Positions 7,114-12,297 of a stretch of 12,297 nt of DNA are shown here, piece by piece. Made by a program: the position numbers and the translations under genes. Within the stretch, counting starts at the first letter, position 1; each line of letters opens with the position of its first letter. The notes under the pieces were generated by a model, which saw only the letters and a list, made by a program, of their open reading frames with translations, was not told the DNA's origin and did not search any database. The stretch spans positions 1 to 12,297 of the forward strand of contig CAMTXX010000038.1 of assembly GCA_947085825.1 (NCBI GenBank), written 5' to 3'. The stretch is from JAOUFP01 sp947085825 (GTDB lineage Bacteria > Nitrospirota > Thermodesulfovibrionia > Thermodesulfovibrionales > UBA6898).

Positions 7114-7347
7114 ATGGGACATAAGATAGCAGAAGCAATTATAGAAAATGGAATACTAAAATATGTTGATAAAAAACTGCCGTCCGGCAAGCTGACTGTT
7201 CATATTATTTATGATGAAAGCAATGAGATAACACAAAAAATTGTATTGAAAAATATTGTAGAAGAAACGTCCGGTATATATAAAGGGATTGATGTTGAAG
7301 CAGAATCTAAGAAATTGAGAGATAGTTGGGAGCGGAATGTCTGTTGA
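7114..7347 (+). CDS. Putative antitoxin of a VapBC-like pair
   Basis: This small protein has 77 residues from the ATG at 7114, with AGGA eight bases upstream. The same frame extends upstream to a start at 7051 that overlaps guaA and looks non-native. The N-terminal part (AIIENGILKYVDKKLPSGKLTVHIIYD) reads as a short beta-rich motif, weakly like the ENG-x-L...LPxG pattern of AF2212/DUF104-type antitoxins. The C-terminal part (GIDVEAESKKLRDSWERN) looks helical and could be the toxin-binding tail. It overlaps the PIN-domain gene by 11 bases, the usual coupled order for such pairs. The antitoxin role is inferred mainly from the neighbour; no clear DNA-binding fold can be named. With the toxin truncated, the gene may be a relic that is still expressed. 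Confidence 0.6.
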   Translation: MGHKIAEAIIENGILKYVDKKLPSGKLTVHIIYDESNEITQKIVLKNIVEETSGIYKGIDVEAESKKLRDSWERNVC

Positions 7348-7618
7348 TGAATATCTCATAGACACCAACATTCTCATTTACCATATCGGTGGTTCACTTA
7401 TTACAGGCAATTTCATATCCGATCTTGTTGCGAATAACTCTTTTAATATTTCAGTTCTGTCAAAAATTGAATTTCTCGGCTGGGACAAACATACCCCCGC
7501 TGGTTTTGAAAAATGCAAAAAACTTATCGAGACTGCAACGGTTTATCACGTCGATGCCGCTGTTGCCGACAGAGCGATCGAAATGAACCTCCCCGCAGCA
7601 AGCTGCGGGGTATCCTAA
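7337..7618 (+). pseudogene. VapC-like PIN-domain toxin, 3' part lost
   Basis: The first 83 codons read as the N-terminal part of a PIN ribonuclease. EYLIDTNILIYHI carries the first catalytic aspartate (D9), SVLSKIEFLGW the conserved glutamate (E45), and VYHVDAAVADRAIEM the segment just before the second half of the fold. Intact relatives run to about 125-140 residues. They carry the third aspartate in a LPDAIIAATA-like segment and a fourth in a TRN..DF-like segment. Here the frame enters a palindromic element near 7586, which encodes the last ten residues (NLPAASCGVS) and the stop. No C-terminal remnant is seen beyond the element. With half the active site missing, it is unlikely to be a working nuclease. 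GGGAG at 7328-7332 gives a good start. Confidence 0.8.
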
Positions 7619-7744
7619 AAATCTCCCCTCCCTTGAGGGGAGGGGATTAAGGGGAGGGTGAAAACAACATTCTATCACTCCCACCCTAACCCTCCCCCGT
7701 CAAGGGGGGGAACTATAAGGTAACCCTGTAGCAAGCTACAGGGA
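7586..7744. repeat. Composite palindromic (MITE/REP-like) element interrupting the PIN gene
   Basis: The element is made of four hairpins. The outer two are 7591-7610 (CCCCGCAGC-AA-GCTGCGGGG) and 7724-7743 (CCCTGTAGC-AA-GCTACAGGG). They are related to each other and to their flanks in inverted orientation. Inner hairpins lie at 7624-7646 (9-bp stem, loop TTGAG) and 7692-7710 (7-bp stem with a T·G pair, loop GTCAA). Between these, AGGGTG (7655-7660) can pair with CACCCT (7682-7687). The two halves are thus roughly inverted copies. No transposase gene and no clear target-site duplication were seen. It resembles the CCCTCCC/GGGAGGG palindromes dispersed in many bacterial genomes. Confidence 0.75.
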
Positions 7745-7765
7745 ATTTGCAAATTGAAAAGAAAA

Positions 7766-8653
7766 ATGGATTTAAAACAATATATAACAGAAAAAAGGGA
7801 GGCTGTTGATTCCTTTTTCCATAGCTATTTCAAAGAGCAGAGAAAGCCTTCTGTTTTGCAGCAAGCCATGTTGTATTCTCTATTTGCAGGAGGAAAAAGG
7901 ATCAGACCCATACTTGCCCTTGCCTCTTACGAGGCGTGCGGAGGAAACCCTACTGAAATAGTCCCCTATGCTTCAACTCTTGAATTAGTCCATACTTATT
8001 CCCTTATCCATGATGACCTTCCTGCCATGGATAACGATGACCTTAGGAGGGGAAAACCAACAAACCATAAAATTTACGGTGAAGCAATAGCCATACTTGC
8101 AGGTGATGCCTTACTCACAGAGGCCTTCAGTATTCTTTCAGACTCTTCACTGCCCAGCACAGTAAAAGAAGCGGATCTTCTGCGGGCATTAAGAGAAATA
8201 GCGCTGGCCTCGGGCCTGAACGGAATGGTTGCAGGTCAGGTACAGGATATACTCTCGGAGAATCTCGATCCTGATCATGAAACCGTGGAATTCATCCATA
8301 TGCATAAAACTGCCTCGCTCATCCGTGCTTCAGTTATGATGGGGCCGATATTATACGGAAGCAGTAAAGACATATTAGATGCATTGTCAGAGTACGGCAA
8401 CAATATTGGGCTTGCCTTCCAGGTGATAGATGATATATTGGATATAGAAGGAGATGCGAAAGAACTCGGGAAACCAATCGGCTCTGATGAAAGGTCAAAC
8501 AAAATGACTTATCCAAGCCTCTACGGCATCGAAAAATCCCGCGATATTGCAAAAAATCTTATTTTTTCTGCCGTGTCTTCACTAAGTTCCTTCTCATCCA
8601 AGGCAGATCCTTTGAGAGAAATAGCGAACTATCTGCTTAACAGGAGAAACTGA
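7766..8653 (+). CDS. ispA: Short-chain polyprenyl (farnesyl/geranylgeranyl) diphosphate synthase
   Basis: This prenyltransferase condenses IPP with allylic diphosphates to make C15 or C20 products for quinones and undecaprenyl lipid. From the ATG at 7766 it is 295 residues, normal for bacterial FPP synthases. The substrate motif GGKRIRP is at 42-48. The first aspartate-rich motif DDLPAMD (83-89), with Y78 five residues before, is the bacterial type. The second, DDILD, is at 222-226, and GKPIGSDERSNKMTYP at 235-250 supplies the lysine and TYP of the family. Chain length cannot be settled from sequence. An in-frame TTG at 7754 would use a GGGA supplied by the end of the palindromic element, while the ATG has only a weak GAAAAG site. 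The stop overlaps the dxs start by one base. Confidence 0.93.
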   Translation: MDLKQYITEKREAVDSFFHSYFKEQRKPSVLQQAMLYSLFAGGKRIRPILALASYEACGGNPTEIVPYASTLELVHTYSLIHDDLPAMDNDDLRRGKPTNHKIYGEAIAILAGDALLTEAFSILSDSSLPSTVKEADLLRALREIALASGLNGMVAGQVQDILSENLDPDHETVEFIHMHKTASLIRASVMMGPILYGSSKDILDALSEYGNNIGLAFQVIDDILDIEGDAKELGKPIGSDERSNKMTYPSLYGIEKSRDIAKNLIFSAVSSLSSFSSKADPLREIANYLLNRRN

Positions 8654-10527
8654 TGATATTGGACAAGATCAATTCTCCACTGGATCTTAAAAATTTATCT
8701 ATGGATGAACTGAGACTTCTGTCTGATGAACTCAGGCAAATAATAATTCAGACAGTTTCAGTCAACGGCGGACATCTTGCTTCAAATCTTGGGGCAATAG
8801 AGATTACCATTGCTCTGCATTATGCCTTCAACACGCCAAACGACAAGATAGTCTGGGATGTCGGCCATCAGGCATACAGCCACAAACTGCTTACAGGCAG
8901 AAAAAACAGGTTTTCAACCATCAGAAAAGAAAACGGCCTTTCGGGATTTCCTAAAATCTCAGAAAGTGAATACGATGCCTTTGGCACAGGCCACAGTTCA
9001 ACCTCTATATCAGCAGCGCTTGGCATTATCGAAGGCCGTGACAAAAACAAGGAAGACTTCAAGGTCATAGCAGTCATCGGCGACGGCGCAATGACAGGAG
9101 GACTTGCCTTTGAGGGACTGAATAACGCCGGTCACCTCAAGAAAGACCTCATCGTAATACTCAACGACAATGAGATGTCCATTTCCCCGAATGTAGGCGC
9201 TCTTTCCGCTTACATGAACAGGATACTGACCGCAGAATTTTACAGAAAATTCAAGAAAGAGACGAAATCTTTTCTGGAAGGCATACCGAAGGTCGGGGGA
9301 CAGGTGGCAAAGATTGCGCAGAAAGCCGAGGAGACAATAAAAGGCATCCTGCTTCCGGGGATTCTCTTTGAAGAATTGGGCTTTGATTATGTCGGCCCTA
9401 TAGACGGGCATAACACTGAACTCCTGATAGAGACCCTGAAAAGGATAAAACCATCTGCCTCACCTACCCTCATTCATGTTATCACCCAAAAAGGCAAAGG
9501 ATATGAATTCTCTGAAAAAGATCCCTGCAATTTTCATGGGGTTGGTCCTTTTGAACTGGAAACCGGATCTCAACTAAAATCAAGAAGCAATATCAGCTAC
9601 AGTTCGGCCTTCGGGCATTTTCTTTCGGATCTGGCGGAAAAAGACCAGCGGATTATTGCCGTTTCCGCAGCCATGAAAGAAGGGACAGGACTGGATTGCT
9701 TTGCAGAAAAATTCCCTGACAGGTTTTATGACGTTGGGATTGCAGAGCCTCACGCTGTTACCTTTGCCGCCGGTTTGGCCTCCAGGGGGCTCAGACCGGT
9801 TGTGGCCATATACTCAACCTTCCTGCAGCGCGCATATGATGAGATAGTCCATGACGTCTGCCTTCAGGAACTTCCTGTTGTATTCGCTATTGACCGCGCC
9901 GGTATCGTCGGCGAAGACGGCCCCACTCACCAGGGCCTGTTCGACATCTCTTATTTAAGACATATCCCTAATCTTGTTTTTATGGCGCCCAAAGACGGAG
10001 AGGAACTGAAGCAGATGCTTGAATTTGCCATGAAATATCAGGGACCTTCGGCGATACGTTATCCCAGAGGGATAGTGCCTGAAAAGCGTCCTGCTGGCCC
10101 TGAAATAACTTTAGGAAACAGTGAAGCGCTTCGGGATGGCGCTGATATTGCGCTTTTTGCTGTAGGGAATTGTGTAATACCTGCCTTAAAAGCCGCTGAA
10201 CGACTGGAAAGAGATGGTATTCACGCCACTGTCATAAATGCCCGCTTCATAAATCCCCTCGACAGGGAACTCATTTTCTCCATTGCCTCCCGAATACCGA
10301 AGATTGTGACCATTGAAGAAAACGTGCTGCAAGGCGGCTTTGGGAGTTCTGTCCTCGAATGCCTTAACGATTCAGGTATTACAGCCAGTGTGCGCAGGCT
10401 GGGAATCCGTGACAGCTTTGTTGAACAGGGCCATCCGGACAGGCTAAGGGCAAAATATGGGCTGGATGAAGAAGGGATATATCAAGCATCCTTGTCCTTC
10501 CTGAGAGAACCGGCATTGAGCAACTGA
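8653..10527 (+). CDS. dxs: 1-deoxy-D-xylulose-5-phosphate synthase
   Basis: This thiamine-diphosphate transketolase-like enzyme joins pyruvate and glyceraldehyde 3-phosphate to form DXP, the entry step of the MEP isoprenoid pathway and a source for thiamine and pyridoxal. Its 624 residues are full length. H41 lies in GGHLASNLG and GHQAYSHKLLTGR at 71-83. The ThDP/Mg motif GDGAMTGG (143-150) runs on to LNDNEMSISPNVGALS. The catalytic glutamate E365 is in AEPHAVTFAAG, and DRAGIVGEDGPTHQG is at 414-428. The C-terminal domain has IEENVLQGGFGS. The ATG at 8653 shares its A with the ispA TGA, and AGGAG at 8642-8646 lies within the end of ispA, so the two are translationally coupled. This places two isoprenoid genes under joint control. 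Confidence 0.97.
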   Translation: MILDKINSPLDLKNLSMDELRLLSDELRQIIIQTVSVNGGHLASNLGAIEITIALHYAFNTPNDKIVWDVGHQAYSHKLLTGRKNRFSTIRKENGLSGFPKISESEYDAFGTGHSSTSISAALGIIEGRDKNKEDFKVIAVIGDGAMTGGLAFEGLNNAGHLKKDLIVILNDNEMSISPNVGALSAYMNRILTAEFYRKFKKETKSFLEGIPKVGGQVAKIAQKAEETIKGILLPGILFEELGFDYVGPIDGHNTELLIETLKRIKPSASPTLIHVITQKGKGYEFSEKDPCNFHGVGPFELETGSQLKSRSNISYSSAFGHFLSDLAEKDQRIIAVSAAMKEGTGLDCFAEKFPDRFYDVGIAEPHAVTFAAGLASRGLRPVVAIYSTFLQRAYDEIVHDVCLQELPVVFAIDRAGIVGEDGPTHQGLFDISYLRHIPNLVFMAPKDGEELKQMLEFAMKYQGPSAIRYPRGIVPEKRPAGPEITLGNSEALRDGADIALFAVGNCVIPALKAAERLERDGIHATVINARFINPLDRELIFSIASRIPKIVTIEENVLQGGFGSSVLECLNDSGITASVRRLGIRDSFVEQGHPDRLRAKYGLDEEGIYQASLSFLREPALSN

Positions 10528-10541
10528 CAGGACAAATCTTC

Positions 10542-11294
10542 ATGAAAAACAAAGAACGCCTGGATGTGCTTATTGTTGACAGCGGGCTGATAAAAAGCAG
10601 GGAACGTGCCAGGGCCTTAATCATGGAAGGAAAAGTAATCGTAAACGGCGCTGTAATTACAAAAGCCGGCACATTAGTCAACAGGGATTCTGAGATTATC
10701 CTGAAAAAAGGAGATATCCCTTATGTAGGGAGAGGCGGCCTGAAACTCAAGGCGGCCTTAGATTTTTTCCATATCAATCCAGAGGACAAAATAATCATGG
10801 ATATCGGCTGCTCCACCGGGGGATTTACTGATTGCGTACTTAAGGAAAATGCCAGCAAGGTATATGCAGTAGACGTCGGCTACGGCCAAATTGACTGGTC
10901 ACTGAGGCAAAATTCTAAAGTAATATTGCTGGAAAAAACAAACATACGCTATCTTGAAAAAGAAAAAATCCCTGATCCGGTTGATCTGATAGTCATTGAT
11001 GTTTCTTTCATATCTCTCACAAAAGTCCTGCCCAAATGTCTGGAATTCCTTGATAAACAGGGAGAGATCCTCGCCCTTATCAAGCCCCAGTTCGAAGTCG
11101 GCAGGGAGCTGGTAGAAAAAGGGGGCGTAATAAAAGATGAGTCAAAGCGCAAGGTTGCGGTCGAAAATATTAAGGCCTTTGCTGAATCAATAGGATTAGA
11201 GACCATCGGCATTTTTGAATCTCCTGTGCATGGCCAAAAAGGAAACATAGAATACTTTATTTATCTGAGGAGAAATATACATGGAAGATCCTAA
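10542..11294 (+). CDS. tlyA: TlyA-family rRNA 2'-O-methyltransferase
   Basis: This SAM-dependent methylase is of the kind that modifies 16S/23S rRNA cytidines, called hemolysin A in older annotation. The 250 residues start with an S4 RNA-binding domain (about 5-63: RLDVLIVDSGLIKSRERARALIMEG). A linker VGRGGLKLKAALD follows. The FtsJ/RrmJ-like Rossmann domain has the SAM motif DIGCSTGGFTD (87-97), D154 in VIDVSF, K182 in LIKPQFEVGR and E238 near the end. With K69, these fit the K-D-K-E tetrad expected for 2'-O-methylation. A cysteine (C90) replaces the small residue commonly found before STGG. It starts 14 bases after dxs with AGGAC at 10527-10531. Substrate base cannot be assigned. Confidence 0.93.
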   Translation: MKNKERLDVLIVDSGLIKSRERARALIMEGKVIVNGAVITKAGTLVNRDSEIILKKGDIPYVGRGGLKLKAALDFFHINPEDKIIMDIGCSTGGFTDCVLKENASKVYAVDVGYGQIDWSLRQNSKVILLEKTNIRYLEKEKIPDPVDLIVIDVSFISLTKVLPKCLEFLDKQGEILALIKPQFEVGRELVEKGGVIKDESKRKVAVENIKAFAESIGLETIGIFESPVHGQKGNIEYFIYLRRNIHGRS

Positions 11295-11958
11295 AATCTT
11301 AATAGGTCTCGACCTCTCTATTGCATCCCGAGAAGTTATTGAAGTACTTATTGAAGATGCGTCAGAGCCTGATATTTTTAATGAAATCGCCCAGGCAAAC
11401 CAAAACAGGCCTGAGATATTGGAAATCCTTCTTCATTATCCGGATACTCCGGAACAGGTAAAAAATTACATTTCGGGCATTCTCCATCTTCCGGTCAAAC
11501 CCTCAGCAATAACGCTATCTGAAAAAAGACCAAAACAGGCCAAACCTCAGAATCTTCTTCAGAGGATCCAGACTCTCAGCGTTGGAGAAAGGTTGCAACT
11601 TGCGCTGAAAGGGGGCAGGGAGATTCGAGGCATTCTTGTTAAAGATTCCAACAAGCAAGTAATGCTCAGTGTCCTTGCGAACCAGAAAATCACTGAATCT
11701 GAAGTTGAACTGATAGCAAGGTCCCGTTCAGTGCCCGAAGAAGCGTTACGGACGATCTCGAAGAACAGGGAATGGATGAAAAATTACGCCGTTACATATG
11801 CACTGGTAACAAATCCCAAGACCCCTCCAGGAATTGCCGTAACCTTGGTAAGCTCCCTCAAACTCAAAGACCTTATAATACTTGAGAAAAACAAAAACAT
11901 ACCGGAACTTGTCCGCAGCGCTGCCAAAAGACTGTTGGCTGTGAGAAAACCTAAATGA
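11281..11958 (+). CDS. Uncharacterised alpha-helical repeat protein
   Basis: I do not recognise a named family for this 225-residue protein. It has no signal peptide or membrane segment, so it is probably cytoplasmic. Three helical segments begin with a similar N-x-[KR/P] turn: NQNRPEILEILLHYPDTPEQV (about 41-60), NQKITESEVELIARSRSVPEEAL (134-156) and NPKTPPGIAVTLVSS (178-192). A linker rich in K, P and Q lies at about 72-90. A central block, LSVGERLQLALKGGREIRGILVKDSNK (99-125), precedes the second repeat. The pattern suggests a HEAT- or LRV-like alpha-solenoid used for protein binding, but this is inference. It overlaps tlyA by 14 bases and has GAGGAG eight bases before its ATG, so it is translated with tlyA and belongs to the ispA-dxs-tlyA cluster. 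No catalytic motif was found. Confidence 0.85.
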   Translation: MEDPKILIGLDLSIASREVIEVLIEDASEPDIFNEIAQANQNRPEILEILLHYPDTPEQVKNYISGILHLPVKPSAITLSEKRPKQAKPQNLLQRIQTLSVGERLQLALKGGREIRGILVKDSNKQVMLSVLANQKITESEVELIARSRSVPEEALRTISKNREWMKNYAVTYALVTNPKTPPGIAVTLVSSLKLKDLIILEKNKNIPELVRSAAKRLLAVRKPK

Positions 11959-12074
11959 AAATGAAGCCCTGTAAAATTCAGATGAAGATTCTGTTGCATT
12001 TTTTTGAAAAATACCTTTAAATAACTGTTCACAATTTCAACTATTGAAAGATGCAAAAGAAATGTCCTGCGTTT

Positions 12075-12140
12075 TGTCATTCCCCGAAAGCTTTCGGGGA
12101 ATCTTTCTGCCGGAAGGACTCCCGACAAGCGGGAGTGACA
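12075..12140. repeat. REP-like palindromic unit with TGTCATTCC ends
   Basis: Imperfect ends TGTCATTCC (12075-12083) and GGAGTGACA (12132-12140) match as inverted repeats at eight of nine positions. Between them are the perfect palindrome TCCCCGAAAG-CTTTCGGGGA (12081-12100) and a hairpin ACTCCCG-ACAAG-CGGGAGT (12118-12136). It follows the last gene of the cluster and could hinder 3' exonucleases, but no T-run makes it an intrinsic terminator. Confidence 0.65.
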
Positions 12141-12195
12141 GAAACCAGGTCGTTAGTTAGTGTCTGTTTATAAACTGCCATTTTTGTTTTTGGCC

Positions 12196-12280
12196 GTCAT
12201 TCTCGCGAAGGCGGGAATCCAGTGTTTTCAATATGTTCTGTCCCGAAAGCTTTCGGGACCGGTCAAGCCGGAGGATGACA
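12196..12280. repeat. Second REP-like unit with GTCATTCTC ends
   Basis: Ends GTCATTCTC (12196-12204) and GAGGATGAC (12271-12279) are inverted repeats at eight of nine positions. Three hairpins lie inside: 12200-12217 (7-bp stem, one T·G pair, loop GAAG), TCCCGAAAGCTTTCGGGA (12241-12258), and CCGG-TCAAG-CCGG (12259-12271). The GTCATTC..CGGGAATCCAG pattern is a familiar dispersed intergenic repeat. Confidence 0.65.
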
Positions 12281-12297
12281 AATATTTACTTTATACA

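Larger units (their letters stand above)
11959..12297. other. Gene-free right end of the window
   Basis: No credible coding region is present after the repeat protein. The first 115 bases are A/T-rich, with a weak CAGA/TCTG hairpin before a run of T at about 11999-12005, which is too weak to call a terminator. The rest is mostly the two REP-like units and their palindromes. The translation on the complement (11784-12128) is an artefact of these repeats. Confidence 0.6.

Noticed and set aside
7586..7744. CRISPR array
   Set aside because: The repeats are palindromes in inverted orientation of differing sequence, with no regular repeat-spacer spacing.
11784..12128. 114-aa frame on the complement beginning in the REP-like unit
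   Set aside because: Its N-terminus is translated palindromic repeat and the remainder is antisense to the repeat-protein gene.
1..12297. tRNA or rRNA genes
   Set aside because: No cloverleaf with a GTTCGA-type T arm and no rRNA signature was seen on either strand when reading the intergenic parts.

Overview
The window carries ordinary bacterial housekeeping genes broken up by short palindromic repeat elements. Gene content fits an anaerobic or facultative, MEP-pathway bacterium with periplasmic multiheme cytochromes. It encodes arginine, branched-chain amino acid, GMP and isoprenoid synthesis, a TlyA rRNA methylase and a small triheme c7-type cytochrome. My best guess is Nitrospirota (Thermodesulfovibrionia-like) or a deltaproteobacterial lineage. 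This rests on gene content and moderate-to-low GC judged by eye, and no rRNA or marker tree is available here.

Left part (1-3360): argD and argF form a minus-strand arginine operon with an 11-nt gap. They diverge from ilvE on the plus strand. The 101-bp divergent region holds a plausible sigma70 promoter for each direction. Neither argD nor ilvE has a visible Shine-Dalgarno, and both promoters predict a transcript starting at or within a few bases of the ATG. A strong bidirectional terminator separates ilvE from a convergent minus-strand gene for a secreted triheme cytochrome (3369-3680).

Middle part (3867-7064): guaB (IMP dehydrogenase) and guaA (GMP synthetase) encode the two steps from IMP to GMP. 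Between them lies a 155-bp spacer built around a 15-bp perfect inverted repeat that includes the guaB stop codon. Next comes a small toxin-antitoxin-like pair. The antitoxin-like gene looks intact, but the PIN-domain (VapC-like) toxin is cut off after about 83 residues by a ~157-bp composite palindromic element that supplies the last ten codons and the stop.

Right part (7766-11958): ispA, dxs, tlyA and an unassigned alpha-helical repeat protein form a tightly packed plus-strand cluster (1-nt overlap, 14-nt gap, 14-nt overlap). ispA and dxs supply isoprenoid precursors and a short-chain prenyl diphosphate, and tlyA encodes an S4-FtsJ-type rRNA 2'-O-methyltransferase. The last 339 bases hold no gene but contain two REP-like units with GTCATTC ends. 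Their CCCGAAAG-CTTTCGGG core is also seen, with one base changed, in the ilvE terminator.

I see no clearly new multi-gene system. The items most worth a second look are the putatively leaderless argD/ilvE promoter pair, the element-truncated toxin gene, the guaB-guaA inverted-repeat element, and the uncharacterised repeat protein coupled to tlyA.
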